Below are positions 1-11,806 of a DNA stretch of 48,698 nt, piece after piece (the stretch's first letter is position 1; every line of letters starts with the position of its first letter). The DNA is from Cylindrodendrum hubeiense (Eukaryota > Ascomycota > Sordariomycetes > Hypocreales > Nectriaceae). A program made the translations under genes and the position numbers. The notes under the pieces were generated by a model, which saw nothing but the letters and a program-made list of their open reading frames with translations, did not search any database and was not told where the DNA came from. The stretch spans positions 1 through 48,698 of the forward strand of contig JAANBB010000314.1 in NCBI GenBank assembly GCA_014621425.1. Reading direction: 5' to 3'.

Positions 1-371
1 TGAGCGGAGGGGGGGCGTGTGGGCGCTGCGGCCCTTCAACCGTGGGCCATTTGGGGAAGAGCGAAACATGGCAGGCAGGTACCTCACCTTACCGTGCGTG
101 AAGGTAACATCCGGACGGCTGCACACAGCAGGGCAGTCAGTCACTCTCTGGCTCTGGCTCTGGCTCGGGCTCGGCTGGCGGTGCCCCGGGCCAAAAACAC
201 CTCTTCTCCTCCACCAGGCAAAGGCCGTTCTTCCTTTCTTTTAATACTCCGCCATCCCCTCTCATCTTCTCGAGAGCCTCTCTTCTCTTTTGTGCTTCCT
301 CCTCCCTGTGATACCCCCCTAGACCCTCTCCCCTCAATTGGACGTCTCATCCTCGTCCTTCCTCCACCACA
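1..371. promoter_or_regulatory. Upstream region of the aconitase gene
   Basis: No convincing gene lies here. The stretch from about 230 to 371 is strongly pyrimidine-rich (runs of ct and cct), as is common around transcription starts and 5' leaders of highly expressed genes in filamentous fungi. An imperfect 6-bp tandem repeat (ctggct-type) lies at 146-177 and makes fortuitous open frames on both strands. The left edge of the window cuts whatever lies further upstream. Confidence 0.5.
146..177. repeat. Short ctggct tandem repeat in the aconitase promoter
   Basis: About five imperfect copies of a 6-bp unit (ctggct, decaying to cgggct and cggct). It is a simple low-complexity repeat with no sign of a mobile element. 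It lies roughly 200 bp upstream of the aconitase start codon. Confidence 0.7.
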
Positions 372-3175
372 ATGCTTGCCTCACGACAGGTTCTGGGCAA
401 TATTGCCCGGAGCCGTGCCCTTGCCGGCTCTGCCTCGGGCATCCGCCGCATGGCCACTGTTTCCGACAGTCCTCTGGACCGCAAGGTAAGCTTGACTCTT
501 GATTTGCACCTCATCTGCTGTGCTGGTTTGTGTATGGTGTTTCGGTCCATGTGGGGGAGCTCGCTATCTGCTGCGCGCGCTCTCTCACATGCCGCTGATG
601 TCACTACCTACTGCAACACTGCTTCTGGTTCGCCCGCCAGTCCCGGTGAACGTCACCACCAGCGCAAGGCCAAGCGACAGTAAACAAAACTGGCATCGGC
701 CGAGTAGCAGCGGCAGCAGTGGCCGAAACATTACATCACACAACCAAATGCATCTCATTCATTTTTCTCTCTTTTTTGTTTACCATGACAATGGAGGCTG
801 ACTTTGCCCCGCTATACAGGTCCGCCAGAACAACTGGGAGGACAAGAACTTCATCAACTACAAGAAGATGTCCGAGAACCTCGACATCGTCCGCGCTCGT
901 CTCAACCGACCCCTGACCTACGCAGAGAAGATTCTTTACTCTCATTTGGATGATCCTCATGGCCAGGACATCGAGCGTGGTACCTCTTACCTCAAGCTTC
1001 GACCTGACCGCGTTGCTTGCCAGGATGCCACCGCTCAGATGGCTATTCTCCAATTCATGTCTGCCGGCATGGACTCCGTCGCCAACCCCAGTACCGTCCA
1101 CTGTGATCATTTGATTGAGGCTCAGAGTGGTGGTGCCCAGGATCTTGCCCGCGCTATCGATATCAACAAGGAGGTCTACAACTTCCTGGCCAGTGCTTGT
1201 GCCAAGTACAACATTGGTTTCTGGCGCCCCGGTTCTGGTATCATTCACCAGATTCTCCTCGAGAACTATGCTTTCCCCGGTGGTCTCCTCATTGGCACTG
1301 ACTCTCACACCCCCAACGCTGGTGGTCTCGGTATGGCTGCTATTGGTGTCGGAGGTGCCGATGCCGTCGATGTCATGGCCAACCTTCCCTGGGAGCTTAA
1401 GGCCCCCAAGGTTATTGGTGTCAAGCTCACTGGCCAGCTCAACGGCTGGGCCACTCCCAAGGGTATGTGATCTGAAATACGCTAGTTTTTCCATGGCGCT
1501 GACGGACATTTTTAGATATTATCCTCAAGGTCGCCGATATCCTGACCGTCAAGGGTGGCACTGGTGCCATCGTTGAGTACCACGGCGAGGGCGTTGAGAC
1601 GTTCAGCGCTACAGGCATGGCTACAATCTGTAATATGTCGGTGATACCCTTCCTTTTGCTGTTGAAACATTGATACTGACGATTTGCAGGGGTGCCGAGA
1701 TTGGTGCCACCACCTCCGTCTTCCCGTTCAACGAGCGTATGTTCGACTACCTCGCGGCCACCAAGCGAACCGATATCGGTGAGTTCGCCCGCAGCTACGC
1801 CCACGGCCTCCGACCCGATGAGGGCGCCGAGTACGACCAGTACCTTGAGATCAACATGTCTGAGCTCGAGCCCTACATTAACGGTCCCTTCACCCCCGAT
1901 CTGGGCACCCCCATCTCCAAGTTCAGCCAGGCCGTCAAGGACAACAACTGGCCCGAGGAGCTCAAGGTCTCTCTGATCGGCTCTTGCACCAACTCCTCGT
2001 ACGAGGACATGTCCCGTGCCGCCTCTATCGCCCGCGATGCTCTCAACCACGGCATCAAGTCCAAGGCTGCTTTCGTCGTCTCTCCCGGTTCCGAGCAGAT
2101 CCGCGCTACCATCGCCCGTGATGGTCAGCTCCAGACCTTCGAGGAGTTCGGTGGTGTTGTCGTAGCCAACGCCTGCGGTCCCTGCATTGGTCAGTGGGAT
2201 CGTCGTGATGTCCCCAAGGGCACCGCCAACTCTATCATCTCCTCCTTCAACCGAAACTTCACTGGCCGAAACGACGGCAACCCCGCCACCCACTCCTTCG
2301 TTGCCTCTCCCGATATGGTCGTTGCCATGGCTATCGCCGGCTCCCTCCACTTCAACCCCCTCACCGACACCCTCAAGGACAAGGACGGCAACGACTTCAA
2401 GCTCGCTGCCCCTACCGGTGATGGTCTCCCCGAGCGTGGCTACGACCCCGGCCAGGACACCTACCAGGCTCCCCCTCAGGACCGTGCCAGCGTCCAGGTC
2501 GATGTCGCCCCCACCTCCGACCGTCTCCAGCTTCTTTCTCCCTTCAACGCCTGGGACGGCAAGGATGCTCTTGACCTCCCCATCCTGATCAAGGCTAAGG
2601 GAAAGACCACCACTGATCACATCTCCATGGCTGGTCCCTGGCTCAAGTACCGTGGCCATCTTGACAACATCTCCAACAACATGTTGATTGGTGCCACCAA
2701 CGAGGCCAACGATGAGGCCAACAACATCCAGAACTACTCCAACGGCGAGTGGGGTGCCGTCCCTGCCGTCGCCCGTGACTACAAGTCCAAGGGTATCCGA
2801 TGGGTTGTCGTTGGTGACTGGAACTACGGTGAGGGCTCTTCCCGAGAGCATGCTGCCCTCGAGCCCCGTCACCTCGGTGGTCTGGCTATCATCACCCGAT
2901 CCTTCGCCCGTATTCACGAGACCAACTTGAAGAAGCAGGGTATGCTGCCCCTGACCTTCACCGACCCCGCCGACTACGAGAAGATCAAGCCCGAGGACCG
3001 CATCGACCTCCCTTGCACCGAGCTCGAGGTTGGCAAGCCTTTCATCATGACCGTTCACCCCAAGGAGGGCGCGGCCTTCAAGGTTCCTCTGTCGCACACC
3101 TTCAACGGCCCTCAGATCGAGTGGTTCAAGAACGGCAGCGCTCTTAACACCATGGCCAAGAACAGCCAGAAGTAA
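372..3175 (+). CDS. ACO1: Aconitate hydratase, mitochondrial (787 aa, 4 exons)
   Basis: Isomerises citrate to isocitrate in the mitochondrial TCA cycle; the yeast enzyme also helps maintain mtDNA. Coding exons are 372-485, 820-1462, 1516-1636 and 1690-3175. The three [4Fe-4S] ligand cysteines are visible: C392 in [11 protein letters not shown] and C455/C458 in NACGPCIG, with the family spacing of 63 and 3 residues. The C-terminal swivel domain carries the [10 protein letters not shown] motif. The first 38 codons ([10 protein letters not shown], rich in Arg, Ser and Ala, no acidic residues until Asp) look like a targeting presequence and are separated from the mature enzyme by a 334-nt first intron. 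Length matches the family (yeast Aco1 is 778 aa). Codon use is strongly C-ending, as expected for high expression. Intron 3 needs an unusual GTCGGT donor to keep the conserved CNMGAEIG frame. Confidence 0.98.
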
Positions 3176-4183
3176 ATATGGGAAGCAATGGATCGAGATG
3201 AGGAATGATTCGGGTTACAACGGCGTATAATTCTGTATGCTCTTGGGTTTGATTTAAGAGCGCAGACTGTAGAGGGGACCTACATTATGGACGGTGTTGG
3301 CTACACACCGTCGTTTGTCCCATGTTTTAGTTTTTACACTTTTGTTGGAACGGGAGGAGCCCATGATTTCATAGGTTGTACAAAATCAAACATTTCAAAA
3401 CATTTATCTGGTCTCGTTCGCATGTGAAGTGGCTTTTGAAAGCAGCAACATGAAGTCTAGACTACCGTCAACTCCCTTTTCGTTAGGGTAGCCAGCACAA
3501 TGCCGCAGTTCCAACCGCAATAATCCTTAGGAATGCCCCTAAATACGAAGAGAGGGTTAGGTACTAATTCTTTACGTCTTTTGCTAAGAACCATACATTT
3601 GATCCTGAGGCATTCATCCCAACGCTACTGTGGCATAGGGCTGAGCGCTCGGCGACAGCACTAATTGCATGTGCACCCTCTGCGGCCCAGTGCTTTGCTC
3701 CCTCGGCACATGTTCCTTGTGACCCGATAATTGATCAATTGACATTGCCTGGTTGGTCATCCATCATCCCAGATCCTCCCTCCTGGCGGATGCGGGGAGA
3801 CCGAGTTGGGGCGGATCGTCCATCGGGCGCGCCGCTTGCCCTTAGTCATCAGCTGTGGCGTTGCGCGTGGCACCAGCATTCCCCCCCAGGACCAAGTCAA
3901 GTCACATGGCGATAAGACCAACAGGTCCTACCACGGCCCAAGTTATCTGTCCAGTTTCCGCCCATTCATCCCGGCATTGTTTGCTCCAACTTTTGGGTCT
4001 TGTTGCTTGTAGAAACGAGGGGAACGGACTGAAGTGAAGTCCCAGAACCGAGGCTCGGAGCGATCGACTTCATCGACCAACGAAACCCCTTCGATCCATT
4101 CGATACCCTCGACAACCTCCTGTCGCGTGCGCCGATCTCCACCGAACGTCCCGGCTGCTCCGCGCCGTGAGAATCGCATCGAC
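3176..4183. other. Intergenic, aconitase 3' flank and RBD2 upstream region
   Basis: No gene recognised. The first 250 bp are AT-richer and probably hold the aconitase 3' UTR. The part from about 3780 to 4183 is GC-richer and holds the RBD2 leader. The frame of RBD2 stays open upstream to about 4034, but only a GTG is available there, so I start the protein at ATG 4184. Confidence 0.5.
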
Positions 4184-5228
4184 ATGCCGAGCGTACAAAG
4201 CTTCAACACTATCAGAGCCCGGTCCTATGTGTCCCGGCTTCCGCTCTTCACCCGGATAATAGTACTGGTCATTTTCGGCTTTTGGGCGGCTGGATTCCAG
4301 TCCGTGGTGGACTTGCAGAAATGGGGGGCCCTGATCCCTGATCAGATTAGCATTACCGCAGGTGAGTTTCTACTCAGAGGTGCCCGACCATCGGCGCATG
4401 TACTGACCTGGTGTGTGTGACAGCATACCGACTATCCACCTTCCCCCTGATCCACTTGAACTGGATCCATGCGCTCCTCAATGTGCTGGCCTTGACGCCG
4501 TTGATGGAGAGGTTTGAGGGCGAGTACGGGACTTTGACGACTCTGGCCTTGTTCTTTGGACGTAAGGATGAACTGCTCGAATTCAGCTACAAAAAGTGTG
4601 TGACTGATTGATTTTAGCGTTAACGACGATCCCGGGCGTGCTATATGTAGTGATCGAGAGAGCCATCTTCCGGGCGAACAACGATATTTTAGGCGCGAGG
4701 TGAGAACACTTAGGCTGAGAAGCAGACCTGTTCATGATGAGTTTGACTGACAGTGCGACGTTAGTCTATGGGTGTTCCTGTTACTAGGTATGGAGGCGAT
4801 TCGAACCTACAAGACGAACCCGTCTATCATCATTGGCACGCATCATATCCCTACCTGGACGATGCCGCTAGTCATGATCTTGGTGGTGGCAGCTTTGGTC
4901 CCAAGGACCAGCCTCTTGGGACATTTGTGCGGCGTCGCCGTTGGATACCTGGGTAAGATTTCTTCCGCATTTGAATGTAGAGTTGGAAGCCGATGGCTAA
5001 TTCCTTCTCGCAGCTGGTCTCGGTTATGTGAAGTTCCTTGCCCCTCCGGAGTGGGCGCTTCGCTGGATTGAGTCGCGCCTTAACCTGTTGGCGATCCTCC
5101 CGCACTATGTGAGCGTCGACCAGAAGACCTATGGTCGGTTTGGCGTGTTGCCATCGAACAACCGGACTGGCCCCGGCGGCAGTGCGGCGACGGAGCTTGT
5201 GGGAACTACACAGCGCCTAGGACCTTGA
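4184..5228 (+). CDS. RBD2: Rhomboid-family intramembrane serine protease, Rbd2 type (266 aa, 5 exons)
   Basis: A Golgi/endosomal rhomboid protease by homology to fungal Rbd2; in fission yeast and Aspergillus, Rbd2 is linked to SREBP cleavage (family knowledge). Coding exons are 4184-4361, 4424-4561, 4618-4699, 4765-4952 and 5014-5228. The catalytic dyad is visible: Ser133 in GASLWVF, whose codon is split by intron 3 (ag|t), and His186 in LLGHLCG in the following hydrophobic segment. The HLNWIHALLNVLAL segment matches the conserved loop/TM region around rhomboid helix 2. About six hydrophobic segments are present, followed by a short hydrophilic tail. An alternative upstream acceptor for intron 3 (gacag) would run into a stop. 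It lies in tandem with GAA1, 757 bp apart, with no functional link evident. Confidence 0.93.
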
Positions 5229-5985
5229 ACGTGCTTGCATTCATGTGGCAATGGCACAGCATCATCTTTTGTAATATAGAATGGCATTGTACTTGGGAAT
5301 TATTTCTGGGTCACTGGTTGGCGTGGCATTTAAAAGACGGGATGCTGGATGGGACGATTCGTCGAGTGGTCTGGCTTGACCGACTCCATTGTCAGCGTTG
5401 TTGAATGAACAGGAAGGGAGCAACTTGGGATGCCGTCATGGACTATATACAGACGGAGACAGCGATGATGGGTTGGATGCACTTCATTGATTGAGAGCGC
5501 TCAGATACGCATTGGTCAAGCCGGTAGTAGTTTTGTTTGTTTAATATATTTGCTGCCCTCTGGGCATTTATTTCTGCACATCTTTCTCACTGCTCGTGGA
5601 TACTATCCTGGTGATGGATGATAAGATGGCATAGCCCAAACCACCTCCTAATATGCCAAAATCTCAAGGTAGGTACCTGGCTGTCATAGACGCGTGAGCA
5701 CGTGCCCAGGCGACGAAGTGCCAAATACTTGACACATTTCGCTTTCGCGAAACCCCCGGTAACTGAATACGGCGTCCCCGCCATCGATGCCCCCAGGAGT
5801 CGCTGCTTCCTTGGTAGGCTGTGCTGCGCTGTGAGAGCTGTCCAGTCGGTACGTACCTCCTCAGTACGGATTCGTGGTGATATCGGACCTGTAGATGTCC
5901 ACGGAACTTAGTCTTGACGACAACTCTGACGATTGAGTGTCCCGCGGCGTTGTCTCTTTCTCGTCGCGCAAAAGACTCGTCAATC
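5229..5985. other. Intergenic, RBD2 3' flank and GAA1 promoter
   Basis: No gene recognised. A CACGTG hexamer sits at 5699-5704 and a tagGTACCTgg element at about 5671-5680. Bases 5930-5985 form the pyrimidine-rich leader just before the GAA1 start. Confidence 0.4.
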
Positions 5986-8042
5986 ATGTCGCGACTCCTC
6001 TGTGAGCAATTCCCGACCGTCATCCCCCGTGTGCTTGCCCCGTCGCTAACCCGTGCTCTCTCTCCCAGCTTCGGCGCTCTCGCTGCGTCGCGACCCGCGT
6101 ATCCTTAAGCTCCCCCCTTACCTGTCTTTCCTCTGCATTCTAGTCGGCGTCGTCTGGCTCTTCCTCCTGCCACTCAACAACTACTCGCGTCGTACCTACA
6201 TCTCCGAGAACGCCTTGCTGCCAGGCCAGGTGCATACATACTTTGGCGGGAGCGAACACCATGTTCTGCGGGCATACCGGCACGAGGTGGATGAGATCGT
6301 GGGCCAGGATAATTACCAGTATGTTTGTCTTGGATATGCGAGAGTAGAGGTGAATGTTGCTGATTATGGATGCACAGAATAAACGACAAGCTCGAGGAGA
6401 TCCTGACTGGTGTTGGACTCAAGGTTGGTCGCCAGAATTACACCTACCACTCCGCCGGCGATGAGTACTCGGGTCAGAACCTCTATGCCATCCTCCAGGC
6501 CCCCCGTGGAGACGCAACTGAGGCTATTGTTCTGGTTGCCGCCTGGAAGAATGTTGAAGAGCAGTTGAACCGCAACGGCGTGTCCCTGGCCCTGACCTTG
6601 GTCCGCTACTTCAAACGTACGTATTCCGTGGCAACCAACGGCTTAATCGGAGCTGACATGTGAATATAGGCTGGTCTCTCTGGTCCAAGGATATCATCCT
6701 AGTCATCCCGCCGGACAGCAAGACGGGTACCCAAGCCTGGGTTGACGCTTACCATGACGCCCATAACCCCGAGCTGGTTGCTCCCCTACCCCTCAAGTCC
6801 GGGGCCCTTCAGGGCGCCATCGCCATCGACTATCCCCAGGATCGTCACTTCAAGGCCATTCACATCATCTACGATGGCCCCAATGGCCAGCTGCCCAATC
6901 TGGATCTGATCAACTCCATTGTCAACATCGCTGGTGGCCAGATGGGCATGACCACCTCGATCCAGAAGATGAAACAACACACCAACAACTACCCAGACCG
7001 TTTACAGACAATGCTCCGCGGCATGCTGAACCAGGGTCTTGGGTACGCTGCCGGCGCCCACAGCAGCTTCATTCCATACCATGTCGATGCTGTCACCCTT
7101 CAGCCCTACGGCGAAGGTTTCCAGGACGAGATGGCCATGGGTCGGTTGGTCGAGGGATCTTTCCGCAGTCTCAACAACCTTCTCGAGCACCTGCACCAGA
7201 GCTTCTTCTTCTACCTCCTCATGCAGACAGACCGCTTCGTCAGCATTGGTACATATTTACCGAGTGCTATGCTCCTAGCCGCCAATTTTACCATCATGGC
7301 CATCTCGCTGTGGGTTAAGAGTGGCCAGTCAGCAACCCAAGGATCCGGAAAGTCCAAGTCTAAGGGCAAGGGCAAGAAGGGCGCAGCCAGCGCGGCGTCG
7401 ACAACGATACAAAACGAAGGCCGCGATCTATTCCTGCCTCTCGCCATTGTTGCCGCGTGCCATGCCCTTTCCGTGGTGCCGCTATATACCTTTAACCGCC
7501 TCCCCGCCAGCGTAAGTACTTGTGGCCCCTTTCCTCACTTAAAGCACCACGCGGGATGAAATAAACTCACAAGACATTAGATGCTCGCTCCCGCCTTCGC
7601 TATCTTCTCCGCCATCTCAGCCGCCATCCCCCTTGTCATCTCCTCCCTTATAAACGTCTTCTACAAGCCGACCACCCAGCACTTCCAGCTCACCAAGTCC
7701 TTCTCCCTGCTCGTCCTCGGAATGTGCCTCTCCACCCTCGCCACCCTCAACTTCTCCCTCGCCTTCCTCATCGGCCTCCTCGCCACCCCGCTCAGCTTCG
7801 TCCGGCCCGTCAAGAGCGCCGCCGTCCGTTGGTCTCTCGCCGGCCTGCTCAACGTAGTCGCCCCTCCTACCGTCGTCTATACCGCCGCCCACATCTGGGG
7901 CATCAGTATCGCTGACCTGCTGCGAGAGGCCAGCTTTGGCTGGAACGTATGGGGCATGTACACCCCCGTACTGATCTGGTGTCTCTGGTGGCCTGCGTGG
8001 ATGGTGGGCGTGATTAACGTATTCGGGGCGGCTTCTGCGTAG
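5986..8042 (+). CDS. GAA1: GPI transamidase component Gaa1 (602 aa, 5 exons)
   Basis: Membrane subunit of the ER GPI transamidase (with Gpi8, Gpi16, Gpi17 and Gab1), which attaches GPI anchors to proteins. Coding exons are 5986-6001, 6069-6318, 6378-6616, 6670-7511 and 7581-8042; the first holds only 16 nt (five codons plus one base). The N-terminal membrane segment is YLSFLCILVGVVWLFLLP (about residues 25-42), followed by the conserved lumenal YISENALLPGQVHTYFGG region. The large lumenal M28-peptidase-like domain follows (VLVAAWKN, then the segment ending in GMTTSIQKM). Several C-terminal membrane segments are separated by a Lys/Ser-rich loop (about 7320-7400). The length fits the family (yeast 614 aa). 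The start is supported by the MSRLLSSA N-terminus typical of filamentous fungi. It ends 269 bp from convergent RPN9. Confidence 0.96.
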
Positions 8043-8311
8043 GAGTCAGATCGCCGGTGTTTCCTACAAGCCCAGCCTCTGTCGATGATGTACAATACTA
8101 GCATGAATGGAACGGAAATTTCAAAGTGTACTTGTTTGAGGTTGCAAGGACGGCCACATGTGGCGTCGCGGGAAATATCAGATTAATAGCCGTCCCCTGG
8201 GCATGGGAGTGATATCTGCCCGGATAGAGGTTTCTATTGTCTATATTGTACAATGCCTATCATTTTGGTCTCATACCAACGCCGCCTTTACGGGAGGTCC
8301 ATGGTGATTCT

Positions 8312-9613
8312 TTACGCTGCCCACACATCCTTGCCAGCCGACTCGATCCAGTTGCCTAGCTGGTTGACACTTGAGTCCCAGTCGAGCAGTCTCTGGCGCA
8401 TAGCGCCAATCTGCTTCATGTCGAGCACCTTGGGCTGGACCCAGGTGATGTGTGCCACACCGTCTACCTGATCAATGGTTCCTCGCAGGAGACCCAGGCT
8501 CAGGGCCTTCATGATGAGGTGCTCGATCTCCTCGGGACGGACCTTGGTCTCCTGGGCGATGGTGACAAAGCTCATGGCTCGGTCGTGGGGGGGTCGGCGG
8601 AAGACGGCCTCGGTCAAGGCGGCGAGGTAGATCTTCTGACGGAGCTGCACAGAGTGGTGGTCGAGGAGCTTGTTGGACTCAACGCGGTCGGAGAGGACGT
8701 CGTAGGCGGCGAGGTCTCCACGGTTGAAGGCGAAGAGGAGGTCGCGCAGCCATGAGTGCTCAGTCTTGACCAGGACGTCGAGAATAGGGTGTAGTAGCAG
8801 CTCGCCGAAGTTGTAGATGCTGGTGGAGACGAGAGCGGCGATGCTCAGGTGGTAGGCTCGCCTGTGACGCTCATCGGGCTTGAGGGCGGCTAGGTCAATG
8901 CAGGCGAGGTAGAGGAGGGCATTGCGGTAGTAGTTGGAGAAGTCCATCTTGCGCTGGAGGGGGAGTTTAGTTAGATGCCTGGATACAAGATGGGCAGAGT
9001 GGGAGAGGGGGCGGGGACATACCTGGTAATAGCCAGCGTTGGCATCATAGAAAGCAGCATGGACAATCGTCTCAACGGAGTCAAAAGAGTCCAATATCTT
9101 CTCCGCCGCATCCAAGTCCTTTCGTGCGCCGTCGAGGTCGTCGAGGTCCAGCTTCACTCGGGCAACGGCCACCGAGGCAAAGACGAGAGCATCTTGGGAG
9201 TTTTCGTTGTTGACCTTCTTAGCGACGGCTTGCAGGAAGGCCAAGCGTTCATCATCATCTGTAAGAGGGGAAGATTGGTCAGTATGGCGTCCAGTGTCCA
9301 GTTCCGGCGTCGGAGCGGGAGGAGGGACAACCGATCACAACGTACCTGAACACTCAGTGGCGGCCTTCAGAGCTAGATCCACGAGCTTAAGCTGGTTGAT
9401 CTTGTCGGCGAACTTGAGGATGAAGACCCTGTAGAAGGCCAGCCGTTGAGGGGCGCTGTCGGGGTGGCTGAAGAAGTCGACGAGAGCATTGGTGAGCTGG
9501 TGCCAGAGCTTGCGCTCCCAGAAGTTCTCAAAGTCGAGGATAAGGGGCTGGAGCTCCTCGGGAGCCTCGTCTCGCTGCTCGGCGAGGAAATCGGGGATGG
9601 CGTCGGCGCTCAT
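8312..9613 (-). CDS. RPN9: 26S proteasome regulatory subunit Rpn9/PSMD13 (381 aa, 3 exons)
   Basis: Non-ATPase PCI subunit of the proteasome lid. Coding exons on the minus strand are 9346-9613, 9023-9258 and 8312-8953, with introns of 87 and 69 nt. The N-terminal helical repeats begin MSADAIPDFLAEQRDEAPEE. The C-terminal PCI (winged helix) domain includes FVTIAQETKVRPEEIEHLIM and the closing helix MRQRLLDWDSSVNQLGNWIE. The length agrees with yeast Rpn9 (393 aa) and human PSMD13 (376 aa). The gene is divergent from nuo-40 over 552 bp and convergent with GAA1. I see no missing region. Confidence 0.97.
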
Positions 9614-10165
9614 GGTGGGCGTGTGCGGGTGTTGTATGTGGTGGCGGTGATGTGTGCGGGTATGTGTTTGTGGCAGGGCAGCAGGTAGCTTGCACCTCAC
9701 CGAGCTGAAAATGGATTCGTGGAAATGCGGGACTGGACAGAAGAGGAACTCGGGGACGACAAGGAGGAAGCTTGGTCTGCTTGGAGTCCTCTTTAGAGGC
9801 TGGCGAAATCGTTGGCGATGGGAGAGATGGAGTTGCTGGTGTGGTGGTTGCTTTAGGTAGGTTCCGGTACTAAGCTCGCCAACGCGGCTGGCAGGCAGCC
9901 TGGTGTCGCAACCTCCAAAACGCACGGACCGCCACTGTCGCCTCCACCACAGTCACCCACCAAAAGCCGGACACGGTGGGCCACACAGTGAACAGGCATG
10001 CTTGGGAAGCTCCGGGCGCCCCGTGACCGCACACGTGACTGGAAACTAGCGTCCCCGAGGCTCGACCTTCACTCCCGGGCATCACCAAACATTGCTGTTG
10101 CGACGAACCAAGGCCAATTGAGAGGGACAGCAGCGTTTTCCCGCGCACTCTAGACAATCGCAAGC
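9614..10165. promoter_or_regulatory. Bidirectional promoter between RPN9 and nuo-40
   Basis: This 552-bp interval separates two divergent genes. It holds CACGTG at 10032-10037 (within cacacgtgact), a bHLH-type binding site core. No gene is recognised; open frames here extend out of the Rpn9 leader without conserved content. I did not see a clear PACE-like proteasome element (GGTGGCAAA); the nearest resemblance is ggctggcgaaa near 9798, which is weak. Confidence 0.45.
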
Positions 10166-11806
10166 ATGGCTTCGCCTCTCGCTGCTGCGCGGTCTGCCCG
10201 CAAGGTCGCCCACAATGTTGCTGGCAAGCGACTCCTCTCCGACATTGCCATCACCCGGACTGGCAAGCCCATCATTCGACTCGAGGGTGGCCGGTGAGTT
10301 CCCAGACAGCACCCCCCCTACGGCTCCCGCAACGCAGTTGCCATTGTCATCGATTGCTGACGATCCATTGTGTTTTTAGATCATCCCTTGGAGGTGCGAA
10401 CGACCGAGCTACGAAATCCCGAAAACGACGCTGATCATGATTAACCAGGCCACACTGCAACGGTATTTGGCGCAACCGGCCAATTGGGACGATACATCGT
10501 GAGCCGTCTGGGTGAGCACTGAACCCCGAATCTCAAGGAATATCCGTGAACTGGGAGACTGACAATTGCCGCATAGCCCGCCAGGGTTGCACCGTCGTCA
10601 TTCCCTACCGCGAGGAGATGGCCAAGCGCCATCTTAAGGTGACGGGAGATCTCGGCCGCATTGTCTTTGTTGTATGTCATGTCCCGAAGTCGACCCTCTG
10701 GTTCATTTTCCGAGAATCCTGCTACAACTTTGTCTATCTAGGAATACGACCTTCACAATACTGCTTCCATCGAGGCTAGCGTCAGGCACTCTGACATTGT
10801 CTTGAACCTGATTGGCCGAGACTACCCGACGAAGTATGTCGCCCAAGGAGCTCACCATGGAAATCAACAACAATGAGCAATGGGCTAAAGGTGCATTAGG
10901 AACTTCTCCCTGGAGGACGTGCACATCGAGGGCACTGAGCGGATTGTCGAGGCTGTCGCCAAGTACGATGTCGACCGATACATCCACGTCTCGTCGCACA
11001 ACGCCGACTCCAAGTCGGACTCTGAGTTCTTCGCCACCAAGGTGAGCGCACTTGCGGGTACCAGCACCAGTGGAGGATGATGATTCTAATAAGATACTAG
11101 GGACGCGGTGAGGAGGTCGCCCGAAGCATCTTCCCCGAGACGACGCTGGTCCGACCTGCCCCCCTTTTCGGATTCGAAGACAACCTTCTCCTGAAGCTCG
11201 CTGGTGTCACCAACCTGTTCACCTCCAACAACATGCAGCAGAAGTTCTGGCCCGTCCACGTAAGTAGTATCGTATTATTTTGGAGTACGCCAAGAATATT
11301 GACTAACGGTCTCAGTCTATCGATGTCGGCGCCGCCCTGGAGAAGATCACCTACGACGACTCGACTGCCGGGCAGACGTTTGAGCTCTATGGGCCCAAGA
11401 AGTACAGCATGAGGGAGCTTGCGGACATGGTGGACAAGGAAATCTACAACAAGCGACGACACATCAACGTGCCTAAGGCCATCCTTAAGCCCCTTGCCGC
11501 AGTGCTGAACAAGGCGCTCTGGTGGCACACGATGTCTGGCGACGAGGTGGAGCGAGAGTTTATCGACCAGATCATTGATCCCGAGGCCAAGACCCTCAAG
11601 GATCTCGACATTGAGCCTGGTGATATTGCCAACTTCACCTACCACTACCTGGTAAGTGGCCTGGTACGCACGAGACGAAGGAGTTATGTGACTGACAATC
11701 TTTACAGCAAGGATTCCGAAGCCAGAACTACTACGACCTGCCCCCGGCAACGGATAGGGAGAAGCGCGAGGAGAAGAAGTACATCCACGTCCTGGATGAG
11801 CTGTAA
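10166..11806 (+). CDS. nuo-40: NADH:ubiquinone oxidoreductase 40-kDa subunit (NDUFA9 type, 375 aa, 9 exons)
   Basis: Accessory subunit of mitochondrial complex I that binds NADPH and contributes to stability near the quinone site. Coding exons are 10166-10293, 10380-10393, 10449-10511, 10577-10671, 10742-10833, 10900-11041, 11101-11259, 11316-11651 and 11708-11806. The atypical SDR Rossmann motif VFGATGQLGRYIV places glycines at G55, G58 and G61. Further conserved motifs are VPYREEMAKRHLKV, VLNLIGRDYPTKNFS and YIHVSSHN. The Arg/Ala-rich N-terminus (MASPLAAARSARKVAHNVAG) is a plausible mitochondrial presequence. Total length equals the 375 aa I recall for Neurospora NUO-40. Exon 2 is a 14-nt microexon coding part of RSSLGG; leaving it out shifts the frame. 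This is the most intron-dense gene in the window (8 introns). Confidence 0.96.

Noticed and set aside
736..1509. A 257-codon open frame antisense to aconitase exon 2
   Set aside because: Shadow of the coding strand from codon bias; no splice or start support.
1439..3097. A 552-codon open frame antisense to aconitase
   Set aside because: It is explained by strong C-ending codon bias in aconitase, which removes stops from the complementary frame. It encodes Gly/Val/Leu-rich sequence with no motif.
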